Position numbers and translations under genes: made by a program. A stretch of DNA of 64,000 nucleotides from Asterias rubens. Lineage: Eukaryota > Echinodermata > Asteroidea > Forcipulatida > Asteriidae. Where the stretch lies: NCBI RefSeq assembly GCF_902459465.1, contig NC_047073.1:9053036-9117035 (forward strand). Reading direction: 5' to 3'. Each line of letters starts with the position of its first letter. Within the stretch, counting starts at the first letter, position 1. The notes beneath the pieces are model-generated. The model saw nothing but the letters and a program-made list of their open reading frames with translations. It ran no database searches and was not told the origin of the DNA. Positions 27,816 through 41,400 of the stretch are shown piece by piece.

Positions 27816-28360
27816 TTGAATAGACCATGTAACCTTGTGTACATCAAAGTTACAAAAGAGCCACAGAGCCTGTACTTCCTGCATGCTTAATTTGTGCACA
27901 GATCCCAAAGGAAGAAAACAACAAATCTTTACAATACTGTGGAGATTGCATAGTCTGATTTTTATCAACTGTTGATATGAAGAAAGGGGGCACGTCTCCA
28001 ACCTTGTACAGCTGTTACTTTAACTTTTGAATTTATATGGAACATGACACCAAATAAAAGGTTTTTCACGTGGCTAGTCAGTAGTGTAGTATCGTGTCAG
28101 TTAGAAAATGCCCTGAAATCTACCTGGACACTATTGGTAGTTGTTTTCATGTTGCTTTCGAGAGGTCTCAAAATCAAATTCTTGGAAAATTACTTCTTTC
28201 TCGAAAACTACATTACTTCAGAGGGAGCCGTTTCTCACAATGCTTTATACTATCAACAGCTATCCATTGCTTGTTACCAAGTAAGTTTTTATGCTAAAAA
28301 TTATTTTGAGTAATTACCAATAGTGTCCACTGCCTTTAAGGTTACATAGTCTATTGACTA
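27816..28360. mobile_element. ATAGACCATGTAAC element carrying a nested MITE
   Basis: It starts ATAGACCATGTAACCTTG and ends GGTTACATAGTCTATTG; AAAAGAGCCACAGAGCCTG matches 31346-31672. It is split by an AGGCAGTGGACAC-type MITE at about 28118-28335. Confidence 0.7.
28118..28335. mobile_element. AGGCAGTGGACAC MITE nested in the ATAGACC element
   Basis: The left end is shortened (CTGGACACTATTGGTAG); the right end ATAGTGTCCACTGCCT is followed by TTAA. Confidence 0.75.
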
Positions 28361-28450
28361 CAGTACTCCTAGCGTATTGAAGATGGTGGGCATATCCTTA
28401 TTTGTGTACAAACTTGAAACGGATCTTGAAAACTGTGCACAGCTATTTTA

Positions 28451-28802
28451 GGCCAAGTAAAAAAAAAACATGTTTCGCGTCCCTGCCCGCTTCCTTTTTA
28501 CAGGCCGCCTCCTTTTTTATTTTATTTTTTATTTTATTTTTTTATGCACATTATTATTATTTTTTTTAAATAGGGTTATTTTAAATGATCTCAGCAAAAA
28601 CAATCTGAATGTCTTGTCTGAATGCCTCGACTAAATTGTTTCATTTATGTTTTGTGTATTTCAGCAGTAGAAAAAACAATGGATATTTGACATTTTAACA
28701 AAGAATGGCAGCCATCTTGAAATAAAAAATAAATAGCCCCTCTTCCTCCTTTTTTTGAAAAACCCGGACGTGAAACATGTTTTTTTTTTTTACTCGGCCT
28801 TA
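28451..28802. mobile_element. Foldback MITE with GGCCGAGTAAAAA termini
   Basis: The left GGCCAAGTAAAAAAAAAACA and right TGTTTTTTTTTTTTACTCGGCC ends are inverted, followed inward by TGTTTCGCGTCC and GGACGTGAAACA. Confidence 0.75.
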
Positions 28803-29137
28803 CAGCTGTATATTGATACCTTTGTTCTTTTCTGGGCACACAACAGAAACTAAATGTTTAAAATGCAAAGTCAGTGACTTTTTGCGCTTTGCTCTCAACG
28901 CGCAGCACATCTGTCAGTTTCAAATATGAACGCAAGTTCTATTACTACATACAAGCCGCAAACATGTCCACATCAAGGATGCTTCAAAATATTAGCATGT
29001 GGACTCCAGGTTTTAGCCCGGTTTTGGTAAAAAAGGTTGTAAAACCCCCTCGGGTAAACAACTCCTTATATTAAGGGAATGCTGTGTGCGTCGCACGTAT
29101 CGCGTGATGTGGCACAACTGTCCCGGCCGTTGCTCTC

Positions 29138-29312
29138 GACCAATAGGAATAAAGAAACTGTCTTATAAGGACAGGTGCAAGCTCGTGTGTCACGCCCATG
29201 TTTCAAAACTTTTTACTGGTTATAAACAAAGGTTTATACACACCCACGTGACGTGCACTCCACCAATAGGAATAGCGAAACTGTCTGAGGTATTTATGAA
29301 TGACAGATAAAA
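29138..29312. mobile_element. TTCATAAATACCTCAGACA element, inverted orientation
   Basis: It ends GCGAAACTGTCTGAGGTATT and has GGTTATAAACAAAGGTTTATA inside; an inner copy of CCAATAGGAATAAAGAAACT suggests paired ends. Related to 8235 and 51776. Confidence 0.6.
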
Positions 29313-30006
29313 CAGGGTGTCCAAAACGACACACAGACACCCCTTTGGCTAACACTATGTGTTGACTCCAAACTTAGTCCTCTGGTCTTAATAAGCAGTT
29401 GAATGAAAAGGCAGGTTCATGTAAAGTGAATGGACATCGCAAATCTACAATGAGTACATTTTAAAATATACTACTATTTTACCCCCTGCATTCATTTCCT
29501 GCAAACTTTAACATGATGTAGCTGTCTTCGTTTTCATTCATTAAACCAACATGAGGCTGGAAAAAGAAATTGGTCTGGCCCCTCTTCTGCAAAGTGAAAA
29601 TTCCAACATTGATTGTTATTGTATACAGGACACCAGGTACAGATGGCTGTGGTAGGATTAAGTCTCTTTGCATTTGGAGATCATTTCAAAACCACAGCTT
29701 GGCTCTGGCTTAATAGACCCCTGATCTAAATTTCGTACCCAAAGAGTACATTTCCAAAATTACTGGCAGAGTCGAAGCCAAAGTTTCGAAAATGGCCTGT
29801 AATAAAATTATGAGCCTATTTTGAGTAGGATAACATTTACAAAGTTCTACAGTTCACACAATCTGAAAAACGTTTTGCAATTTCTACACCAATATCTAAC
29901 ACTGCATTAACTAAATTGAATGCAGGCTGGTACTTTTTTAAATGCCAATTTCGAAACACCTAATACACTAAAATCCAACCAAACGCAACTTTGTAGTGGG
30001 AGAATT

Positions 30007-30146
30007 TTGAATGCTAGGTTGCAGCAGACATGCAAGGTAAATATCCACTGTTTATGAAGTTATGAGCATGCGCAAGTTTGGGAGAATGCGCATAGTTTTC
30101 CCAAGAACGATGGATTTTCATGGTATGTCTGCTGCCACCTAGTGTC
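30007..30146. mobile_element. GGTGGCAGCAGACTTACC MITE, short copy
   Basis: The ends AGGTTGCAGCAGACATGCAA and GGTATGTCTGCTGCCACCTA are inverted. Confidence 0.65.
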
Positions 30147-30707
30147 CTTGTCTCCCGGCCATTTCATCAACAAGCTTCCTCCCGCTGACGGAACGGTCTT
30201 CCTGCCCCTTTTAGAAAAGCTGAGACTGTTCATGTCCTTCAAAAGGGTCTCATTCCAAAGCCAATCTGACCCCATAACTTGAATTTGTCTTTCTCCATAA
30301 AGGGCCTTGCAACCTTTGGTAGTTTGGCGCTGTATAAATCCAGTTGTTATTATTATTAATATCATGATAGCATAAGATTCAACTGAGGAGTGGAGTTTAA
30401 AAATAAATGCATAGGAATATTTTTCACATATATTTTTTATATAGAACAATTATTGTTTTTGGAAGCGTAAACTTATTTCAATCACTCAATCACCGTGGTA
30501 TTTTTTACACATAAAATTGAGTGTAATTTGGTAGGCAGTGTTAAGCCTCCTCGGAGTTGGTGTCTGCAGCAGTGGCTTAAACGTATGCTTGATTCTTTGC
30601 TTACGGTAATAAGAACCATGAAATTGGACACAGCTACAGTAAACTTGGTGAATTTGCTCGTCGAACGGATGAGAAAACCCTTTCAAAGACCAACTCATTA
30701 GAGCCTG

Positions 30708-31080
30708 TAAAACCCCGATCCCACTGGATCCACAAGATTAGTCGCAGGTGAGAAATCGCGGTCGTGTTCCCACTTGAGTATGATCGCGCATTGTTCCCCC
30801 TTTTTGGGAACGGAAATGGGTTCAAAAGAACAGTTTTGCTAGCAAATTGCAGGGTCTGATCGCCCTTCGCGTTCCCACTAAACTTTTGATCGCCCATTAA
30901 TCCACAAGGGCGATCAGATCCCGCTTTAATCCTACTCCCGAGGAGGATCAAAATTGGGTGGTCAGATCCTGATCGCCCTCGCGTTCCCACTGGAGCTTAT
31001 TTCTCTTTGATCGCCCTTTCGGGGTATTGATCCCCCTTTTCTCGAATTGGGAGATCAATGCGGGGTCCAGTGGGAACGGT
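30708..31080. mobile_element. Inverted-repeat element, CCCGATCCCACTGGATCC end
   Basis: CCCCGATCCCACTGGATCC at the left mirrors GGGGTCCAGTGGGAACGG at the right. The body repeats GTTCCCACT and GCGATCA. No coding frame. Confidence 0.6.
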
Positions 31081-31345
31081 CTAAGATGAGTATCTCTCAA
31101 CACAGAGAATGTTTCAAATACTGAAACTGCTGCCAATGTTTCGGTTGTTTTCACATTTACTGTCATTTTACCAAATCTGCAAAGTGACTGCTTTAGACAA
31201 AACAAAACAGTGTTGAGTTGGACCAGGACATTCAGAATGTGTTGTCCAATACCAATCAAACTTTTGTGCATGAGAAGACTTCAAAACCATGATTGCTTCA
31301 CTCCACCCAGGAGTGACTTGTAGGAACAAGCGTCAAAGGCTCCTA

Positions 31346-31672
31346 AGTATAGACCATGTAACAACACATATTTACAAAAGAGCCACAGAGCCTGGGTTTC
31401 CAGCAAGCATGATTTGTACACAGCCCAATGGAAGGAAACATTAACTCTTACATTTCATGGAGATTACACTGTATGATTTTTATCACTTTTTGATTTGAAG
31501 AAAGGAAGCAAATCTCAAAACTACCCCAACTGTTAATTTTGTAATTCTTGAGGTTTTATGGTAATTAAGACACACAATGTTAAGTTTCCCATAAAACCAG
31601 TGTAGTATCTTGCCTGCAGCCAGGGTACGTGGTAAGAAAGTTCTTTGTAAGCAAAGGTTACATGGTCTATAT
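31346..31672. mobile_element. TATAGACCATGTAAC element, uninterrupted copy
   Basis: The ends TATAGACCATGTAACA and GGTTACATGGTCTATA are inverted. The interior matches 27816-28360. Confidence 0.75.
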
Positions 31673-34264
31673 GATCCATCTGCTTGTACATTTCAACAAC
31701 TTAAATATTTATGAAATAATCTTGACAATAAACACAATAAAAGCACCACTGATAACTAAACTTTACCAAAAATAAAACAAAATATCAAACTCACATTATC
31801 ATAGAATACAACCCAAACCACTATTCATCTATATAATATATACAAATATTAGTATTTGTATTGCTTACAACTAAACAACACATGGATCACCGCTCCCTCA
31901 TAATCTTAATTCAGTAATGTATTCTAGTCTGGGAAAAAAAGACGATCAGTGAGCTAATTTGTAATTTCAAACACATTTTCAAGGATGAGGTAAAAAGAAT
32001 TCCCGAAAAATGGCTCGCGACTTGGGTTCCCCCTTATTCTAGACCCTGCACCTCCCAGATGCTACAGCTCAAGCACTTCACAAACTGTGCATCAACAGAA
32101 ATACCAAACTACAGGTTTGGACGTAACATCAACCATCCCTTTCTCCCCTTTTTGATTGCTTCCACTTCTTTCAAGAAAATCTGAAGGCTCAAGGTGATTC
32201 TGAGAATATCTTGAAATTTAAGCAAGCACACCTCCATGGTTAGGGTTAAGAAATTCTATGCGCACATACAATGTTTGCTAGTTTTGCTCATCTACAAGGC
32301 AGAAGATTCTAAATGGCCACACATAAATACAGTTTGGGAAATTGGTATCACTTTTTTATATCAAAAGGTCACTAAACAACACAGAAAGTTGTAAATAAGT
32401 AACCTAAACCAAATCCCTCAGGTACGCTTATAAAGCAGCCCACAACAATCCTAAAGATAAACCGCTTAGAGGGATTTGTTTGCATGCGTTTCAAACAGTT
32501 AAAAAATAATGATAATATGTGATGGGATTGTGCCTTTGGTGATTACACAGCATGGAATTTCGCACACAGTCGGAGAGTATGTCATGAGAAAGATATTTGG
32601 CTACAGGGCTATCACAGATTTTGAAAAAAATATAGCAAGTTATTTCCAAAATTTTCAAAATGGCTGCCATTGATTTGTATAATACCAAAACTTTTGTTAA
32701 AGACAAATCTGCCGAAAAGTCCTTTTGCCAAATATATTTCTCATGACATACTCTGACTGTTTGCTAAATTAATGCTTGTATTAAGTATCATTTAAGACAC
32801 AATTCCCCCAAAATTATTTCCCCTCTCTGCCCCACAAATACAACTTGCAAACAATTATCTCAGAAAACTAAACATGCGATTGCAAGATATTTAAAGACTT
32901 TCTATAAATCCAAACTGGGATTCGGATTTCTTGCCCAAGCCCCCAAAGAGAGAATGAGAAAGTTTTTAAAGTGGTGGACACGATTTCACTAGGCAGCCCT
33001 CAAGTTTCAAGCTGCTAATTAATAGACTGTGCAAGTGTCCCCCCTGGTCCCAAATTGGTCCCAGCCATCATGAGTTGTACGTGTGCCAGATTCTGTTTCT
33101 TCAAATAATTAAAAATGATCATCGGTTTATGGCCATAAAGTTTATATCATAATTCTGTGTGTTGGGAAAGTAAAAATTTTCTATAAAATATATGAAAGTA
33201 AAATAAATGTACAAACACCAACAAAACAAGACAATAAGACTCGACCTCTATTTCCTATTCAAACAATTTAGAATTTTCCCCAACTGACGTTCTTGTCATC
33301 ATTAAAAATAGTGTTCCTCAAAAATGTGTGATTGGCAGAATGGGGTTTCCACAAAAATAAAGCATCCTTGTCCAAAATTTTGTTTCAATGTGAATTTTTA
33401 AAACAATTATTTGTACTGTTTACAAATTCAAATTGTATCGATGGCAAATTGCTACGGGTGATGTACTTTTCAAGAATTTGGTATAAACATAATTTAAAAA
33501 GAAGATTAATTTAATTTCATATAAAAATAAAGGCTTTGTTCAAGTTGCCGTCTTGTTTTACAATACATGCGAAACTTGCACAGTCTATGGACCCAAGCCA
33601 GCTATTCATTTTGCACAAACTCACCAAGCTTGCTTTGTCTAACTTTTGCATTTCATAGTAACTGTCACAAGGTAGACAAGGCTATAGAACAATATAATCT
33701 CTTTCACTAAACTTTGTTAATTATACATTTACAATCTTATGGGATATAAAGATTCTTATTTGCTATCAGTTGTTATTGAACATAATTTTATTTATATATA
33801 TATATATAGATATTTTTAGAAGAAATATTGCTACTTTTTTTTTACACAAACAGCTGTCTATTTATCCACTACCTTTTTGCATATTTTTGTTACAACGATT
33901 CTGTTACAAATATTTCTGTTTAAGAAAGACTCTGCTAGGGTTGAAACGTCAAGCCCTCAACTATTTCTTTTTTGCATTTACAACATAGGTCCTTTCGATT
34001 GGTAAAAGCAGTTTGCAACAGCTAAAACAATTTTCTAAAATATAATATTGGAGAGAACAGGAAGTTTGTTTTGGGCTGCTGTAGAACATGTGGGTCACTC
34101 ACCAAACACAAAGTATGCAAGAAATCATCTCAGCAACTTTAAAAGTAACCCATAAATGTCACGCAAAGTATTTTTGGCTGGAAACTATTGAGTGGTAAGC
34201 TAACTAATGTGCTTAGCTTAAACAGCTCAAACTCACTCAAATAATAACAAATTTCAGGCCTGAA

Positions 34265-34402
34265 GCCTTTTATTACGCATCTGAAAGCAAAGTGGTGTAC
34301 ACAACAAATGGTGTTTTTCTTTCTCTTGCAACTTCGATGACCAATTGAGTCCAAATTTTCACAGTTGTTATCTTATGCAAAGGTGTCCAGTGCCTTTAGG
34401 GT
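34265..34402. mobile_element. AGGCAGTGGACAC MITE fragment
   Basis: It contains GCATCTGAAAGCAAAG, TTTCTCTTGCAACTTCGATG and AGGTGTCCAGTGCCTTTA; only the right half remains. Confidence 0.65.
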
Positions 34403-35084
34403 ATACAATATACTAAAAGTGAATCTGATGGATTCGGAAATGTTCCGAGTAAAATCACTGAGAGATTTTTTATTTTATGAAAGTGTACTTTTTCATGCAT
34501 CCTCACTATGCACGACCACCTAAGGTTGTCCCTCCTAAAAACTAGCAACCTGCTTTGATGTTGATAAACTTCAACTCGTAAGCACGCACTATATGGTAGG
34601 CTTACAAAATACACACGGCTGCATTTCATTACCAGGGAAGACATTTTAGCTAGCATACAATACTTCAAAGCTCAAACACAATGACCTTCACTCAAAGTCC
34701 ACACCGAATTCTACCAATAGAGGGCTCCCCACTCATTGCGAACAAACCAAATGATCTAACAACTACTTGAGTGACAACCAGTAGAGGGGTAGAACTGCAA
34801 GCTTCCTCTCTGCACAGCCTCAACTGAAGTGATGAGTAGTATTTACTTCACAGGGATGTGATGATAGACTGTTGAAAAAAAAAACCTGAACAATGAGTGC
34901 AGAGCGTGAAAGTTTGCGAGCATGAAAGCTTCCGTGTGCGAAGCCTGCTTTACATACATTTATCTTGTGTTTCCATAGCCCTGCTCAGCAATATGAGGTG
35001 TTCCATATTGTTTTATCTTCAGTTTCTAATGAATTTGATTTTATAAAATATATTTAAAACCAAATTCTAACAAATTATTATTAT

Positions 35085-35102
35085 TTTATTTGTATTTTTA
35101 TT
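35085..35102 (-). promoter_or_regulatory. Candidate AGL polyadenylation signals (two AATAAA)
   Basis: On the minus strand AATAAA occurs at 35102-35097 and 35090-35085, 63-75 nt after the stop. The region is AT-rich, so chance is possible. Confidence 0.35.
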
Positions 35103-35164
35103 TTTTCGAGGTGGGGTTTAAACAAAAACCTGGATAACATCCCTGAATTCATGCCGAACTGACC

Positions 35165-35467
35165 TCATTTGGCCGCTAACTGTTCCAGCAGCTTGTCCGA
35201 TTCGTACAGCACCTCCAGTATGCAGCCCATGGACCATGCCTGGGTAGGGCAGCTATCCTTGCAGTACTTTCCGTCCGAGTTGGTCAGCTCGGGGAGACCC
35301 TTCCACGCAGACGTCTCGATCTCAGTGTGGTGCTTCGTCAGCGTCTGTCGGATGAAGGTCACTGTCGACTGGAACAGGTCATCGGAGGATATAGACGGGT
35401 CCGGTTGAACGAGACGAGAGAAGTGCAGCTTGGCCCGGAGGAAGTATCCAATTGGCCAAACCCATTC
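35165..35467 (-). CDS. AGL: AGL visible exon 25 with stop
   Basis: It encodes [35 protein letters not shown] and [16 protein letters not shown], then TGA at 35167-35165. The Glu of GLPELTN is the expected second catalytic residue of the glucosidase. Confidence 0.95.
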   Translation of the reverse strand, partial: EWVWPIGYFLRAKLHFSRLVQPDPSISSDDLFQSTVTFIRQTLTKHHTEIETSAWKGLPELTNSDGKYCKDSCPTQAWSMGCILEVLYESDKLLEQLAAK

Positions 35468-38400
35468 CTAAAAAAAGAATCAGGGACGAATAAATATATT
35501 CTTCCATCTCAAGATTGAGAAAATTGCTGGTCTCTGAGACCGCGTAATAAAGTTGTAAAGGTTTGAATTTTTACTCACCGGACCATGGTGGTAGTTAAAT
35601 CCTCTTGCTTTTCTTGCATCATGGCCATCATAGGAATTATCATAATCACCTATGTATGCCCAATCCCTGAATAGGAAAAAGAAAAACTATGATCAGACCA
35701 TAGTAATAATAACAGCTATCAGTTTTTATATAGCGCTTTATCTGCAAAAGTCTCCAAGTGATTGCAATTGTGTGTTTTCTTTTAAAACAGATATGGACAT
35801 TTTTTAAATATGACACCCATTAGCACCTTGTAAAGGTTGACAAGATGATGCAGTACAATCTGCACCCACTTATTCCAGGAGCATGGGAGCGAGCCCCTTC
35901 TCTTAACGACAACTGTGATGGGTTATTTTACGTGTGTTACACAACACACAGGATCAACACAACAATTGTGTCAACACTGGGACCCACATTCTGCTGATCA
36001 GAAACGCCAAAGTAAGAGTTTGGTTTGCTTGACCGCACAGCCACATTAGCCACAGTATAGAAAATAATGAACAAACAAAACTTAATTTAATACTATCAAT
36101 CTGCACTATACCTACTTTAAAGGCAGTGGACACTATCGGTAATTACTCAAAATAATTATTAGCATAACACCTTTCTTGGTAACGAGTAATGAGGAGAGGT
36201 TGATGGTATAAAACATTGTGAGAAACGGCACCCTCTGAAGTGCCATAGTTTTCGAGAAAGAAGTAATTTTCCATGAATTCGATTTTGAGACCTCAGATTT
36301 AGAACTTGAGGTTGCGAAATCAACCATTTAAATGCACACACCTTAGTGTGACAAGGCTTTTTTTTTTTTTTCATTCATATCTCGCAAGTTCGATGACCGA
36401 TTGAGCTGAAATTTTCACAGGTTGGTTATTTTATGCATATGTTGAGATACACAAACTGTGAAGGCTAGTCTTTGACAATTACCAATAGTGTCCACTGCCT
36501 TTAAAGGCACTGTACACTATTGGTAATTACTCAAAATAATTAATAGCATAAAACCTTACTTGGTAACGAGCAATGGAGAGCTGTTGTTAGTATAAAACAA
36601 TGTGAGAAACGGCTCCCTCTGAAGTAAAGTAGTTTTTGAGAAAGTAGCAAATTCTCACTGAAATAATTGAATTGAATTTAAGACCCGAGGTCACAAATTA
36701 AAGCATCTGAAAGCAAACAACTTGTGTGACAAGGGTGTTTTTTTTCTTCCATTATTATCTCGTAACTTTGACGACCAATGGATTTCAAATTTTCACAGGT
36801 TTGTTAGTTTATGCATATGTTGAGATATACACCAAGTGAGAAGAATGGTTTTTGACAATTACCAAAGGTGTCCAGTGTCTTTAAACAAGCTTTACAAATC
36901 ACACTTACGATGGATCCAGAGTCTTCATGCCAAGAGGTCCAAGCAAGACTTTCTCTACCATCTCTAGAGCGATCCAAGCCCTGGAAGGGGTGAATAACTC
37001 TGGGGCCTTTCGGGGGAAGAAACCAAATCAAGAGTCATGAAGTGAGTCGCTACTTAATAATTTTGCCTCTATTCACTCCTTAAATAACAAAATAATATAC
37101 ATAATAATAAATAATTTGTATTCCTACAGTGCACATTCCCTGTGGTCATGGCACGTGACAAAAATACCAATAGGCCTAAATTAGAAATAAACAGGACAAA
37201 GCAATTTACAGAACTATTCTTTAAAAAAATCAACGGGTAATACAAATACTTCTAATAATAATATTGACCATTTATAATGCGCCATGTCTGTCTAAAAGAC
37301 ACTCCTGGCGCAGGAGAGAAAAGAAACAGAAAAGACAAGATAGACAAGTTGCACGAGACAAAAAAACAAAACAAAACAAATTAATTATGTAAAAAAAAGA
37401 AACAAACAAACAAAAGATAAACATTTTATAAGGAAATCATAAAGCAATCGGGGTAAGCAAACACACATGATGAGGACCTTTCTTTTGCAACATCATAGCT
37501 GTAAAGCCCGGAATATACTTCCTGCAAATGCGAATGCAATTCGCAATGAATACTTCACATCAGTTGAAATGTGCTCAACTCCTGCAAAACATTCACTGCA
37601 GAAACAGCCCTGGCCTGTGGCATCAAAATGTGCTTCCCATCGCATTCGCAGGAAGTATAAAATAGGCTTAAGGTTTGCCAAACCATGGTTGGTGAAAAAC
37701 AGGCAGCCTTCATGATCACTGCCTCAGAAATACAATACCAATGCTATCATACATGGTTGATAGCAGTGTTGTAGCCATGTTGGGCGGTGCTGAACGGGCT
37801 TGCCCAGGACTCACAATTTTTGCCCAGAACCAGAGCAAAATACATTGTGCCGCTCAATGCAACTATTGATATTAGAGTATCAAATGTCACAGAGAAAGAA
37901 CACAGTCCATTCAACATATTGCATTGCCCCATTATTAAACATGAACAAATTTTCGCTTGTGGTGGACCTCGAAAAATAAATGTATTTATTGCCCACCACT
38001 AAAGTTGGTCTAGCTACAACTCTGGTCGCTACTATTAACTCACCACGACCATTGCAATTGGGAAGTTGGGTCTGAGTTGGTAGTCTGCCCAGAACTGAGT
38101 GGCTCCCACACTATCTTTGTAGATTCCTCTTCGGTTGATGAGCTCATCCTTTGTTTTGTCCGCATCCTGCGGGATCCAGAACTTCTTCTCAAAGTTTGCC
38201 TGCAACTTGGCGTCCCATTCCTTGTAACTCATCTGGCTCTGCTTGCCTACAAAAGAACCCACATTTGTTTAAAGATCTGCAGGATTTGTTAACAATCATC
38301 ATCAAGCAGAGTAAAGAGGGCAGTATGCAGTAGAGGAAAGGCGCCAACGACGGCAGGAATTATTGGCCTCTCAGTTTGACAACTCTCACTACTCATGTGT

Positions 38401-41400
38401 ACAATCTGTGGCTGTCTCTGTCACCCACTGATTGGCCTGGCTTCACACACGTGATCTCACCAGCAACGTGACAACCTGGCATCTGGAAAATAGTCTTCCT
38501 CGACATCGAGGGACAGCTTATACAACAGACATTCAAAATTAAAAGAAAATCATTCTTTTGGTTCTAGCTTACCATGAACCCTTAGAGTGACTCCAGTATG
38601 GGGATAAAGGCCAGCCTTGTTGAGTTTGGCCAACCAGCGGACAGCCGCTTTGCACAATCCAACGATTTCAACTGCTGAACCGTCCCTGCAGAAACAGATC
38701 AAAAGAATGGAGACATAAATAACGACCCAGGGTTACATTGTGACAGGAATGTAGCTTTGTACCAACCCCCCAAAACAGAAAACTGATGTTGACAACAAAA
38801 TAACTTGTGAGTAGCGCTTATAGCACAAGGAATAATTGTTTCCCAACCATTTGCAAAAATGAGGCAAGGTTGCAGCAAATTGGACAAAGTTGGTGTCTAC
38901 ATATGGAGTTATCCATATTGTTAAGAAGATATTTTAAAAGAATTTTACGAGTGCGGGTTGGACTAGTTTTCATCTCTTTGTGTTTTTGGTTTTTTGTGAA
39001 CAAATTTCAAATGACATTGATAAATGAGCGAGTTATATAAAAACACATAATAAATGCATTTTAGTGTTGAATTGTCGCACAATACAATCACTTAGTGAAA
39101 TCTAGATTTACCATTTCACTTGGCAAGGCACCACCCCTCCACCCCAAAAACTTTCTAATTGACAGTGCCCAAGTAAGAATCTCACCTTGGTGTTGCAGGC
39201 GTGCCGCGATTCCCAGCCATGTCAGACTCGCCCACTTTGTCCATCCATGTCCCACAATTCCACTTACTTCCTCCAAAAGGAAACCCTGTTTCAGGATCCA
39301 CACCGATGCTGACATTGAAACCTAGTGATGGGGGTTGAAATTGACAAATCGAAATGAAGGATAGTGCTGCAAAAATTCATGTACAGTTTTGCCATTGCAA
39401 ACATAATTTCTTTAAATATAAGATAAGGACTTTTCCTGAATACTAAAACTCTGGCCCTTTTAAAAAGACCTAATCTGACTTGGACATCAGTAGAGGCCTG
39501 ATTCATACTTCCTGAGAGAGTGAATGCGATATGAATGTTGTCGTCACAAATTCGCAACAAATAATTTGCAACAGTTGTAGCCCATTTCAAACCTCCTATG
39601 TAAGCGAAAAATTTACTGCAAAAACAGCCATGTGACGTCAACAATTGTTTCGCTTACACAGGAGGTATGAAATGGGCTTTAGGCTCCGTCTGTCATTTTA
39701 CAAGGGAAGGAGTCTAGGCCAGAGACAATACTACCTTCTTAAGACATGTATTTAATGCTGCATATTCATACATGTCATAAAGATCATCACTGCATATTCA
39801 TAAAATCCTACCTTTATAAGACACGCATTGATCACTGTATATTCATAAGGATCCAGCATTGATCACTGCATATTCATAAGATCCTACCTCCATGAGGATC
39901 CAACATTGATCACTGCATATTCATAAGATCCTACCTCCATGAGACATGAATTGATCACTGCATATTCATAAGATCCTACCTTCATCGAGACATGTATTGA
40001 TCACTGCATATTCATAAGGTCCTACACCTTCACAATGTATTTATCACTGCATATTCAGAAGTATCTTACCTTCATTAGACATGTATTGATCACTGCATAT
40101 TCATAAGATCCTACCTTCATCAGACCTATATTGATCACTGCATATTCATACGGATCCAACACTGATCATTGCATATTCATAAGATTCCTACCTTTACAAT
40201 ACATGTATTAATCACTGCATATTCATAAGTATCTTACAATGTACCTTCATGAGACATGTTTTGGTCCAGCCCTTTGCCAGCATGTCTCTCTCTATATGAG
40301 ATCCCTTCTGCATGACGCTGCATTGCCTCTTGGACAACATCACTCAACAATTGCTCCTGCATTACACAAACATAAAAGCCATACATGCTGACATGGAAGA
40401 TTGAGGCATTGCATGTTGAGGTATCAATGTATATTTGGTAACACCAAGTGTGTATATACTTATTGAGAAGATCTTGTTCTTTTGAGAACTTGTCCAACAA
40501 ACTATATACTCTCAACAAACTATATACTCTCTATATACTCAGCCCAATATTATAGAGCTGCATTAAGCAGAAAACTTTGGTTAACACTTCTCTGCTTAGC
40601 GAAAACAAGCAGGATACAGCACAAATACTGGCTAAGCACACATTAAATACGCTGAAGAGAATAAGGTTACCAGCCAAAATACTTTGTAACATGTAGAGAA
40701 TAAGGTTACCAGCCAAAATACTTTGTAACATATTACAAAGTATTTTGGCTGGTAACCTTATTCTCTTCAGCGTATGTTAGATGTTACAAAGTATTTTGGC
40801 TGGTAACCTTATTCTCTTCAGCGTATGTTAGATGTTACAAAGTATTTTGACAGGTAACCCTTGTCTCTTCAGCGTATGTTACATGTTACAAAGTATTTTG
40901 CCTGGTAACCTTATTCTCTTCAGCGTAAGTTACATGTTACAAAGTATTTTGGCTGGTAACCTTATTCTCTACATGTTAAAAAAGTATTTTGGCTGGTAAC
41001 CTTATTCTCTTCAGCGTATGTTACATGTTACAAAGTATTTTGGCTGGTAACCTTATTCTCTTCAGCGTATGTTAGATGTTACAAAGTATTTTGGCAGGTA
41101 ACCTTTGTCTCTTCAGCGTATGTTACATGTTACAAAGTATTTTGCCTGGTAACCTTATTCTCTTCAGCGTATGTTAGATGTTACAAAGTATTTTGGCTGG
41201 TAACCTTTGTCTCTTCAGCGTATGTTACATGTTACAAAGTATTTTGGCTGGTAACCTTATTCTCTTCAGCGTATGTTAGATGTTACAAAGTATTTTGCCT
41301 GGTAACCTTATTCTCTTCAGTGTATGTTACATGTTACAAAGTATTTTGGCTGGTAACCTTATTCTCTACATGTTACAAAGTATTTTGGCTGGTAATGTTC

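Larger units (their letters stand above)
26511..35164. other. Convergent gene-free region NADAR gene-AGL
   Basis: I found no host exon. Besides the repeats listed separately, long stretches (29320-30000, 31680-34100, 34400-35080) are AT-rich and unassigned. The AGL 3' UTR must lie at the right end. Confidence 0.55.

Noticed and set aside
30495..30701. Plus-strand frame of 68 codons
   Set aside because: No recognisable domain, no splice support, lies in repeat-rich DNA.
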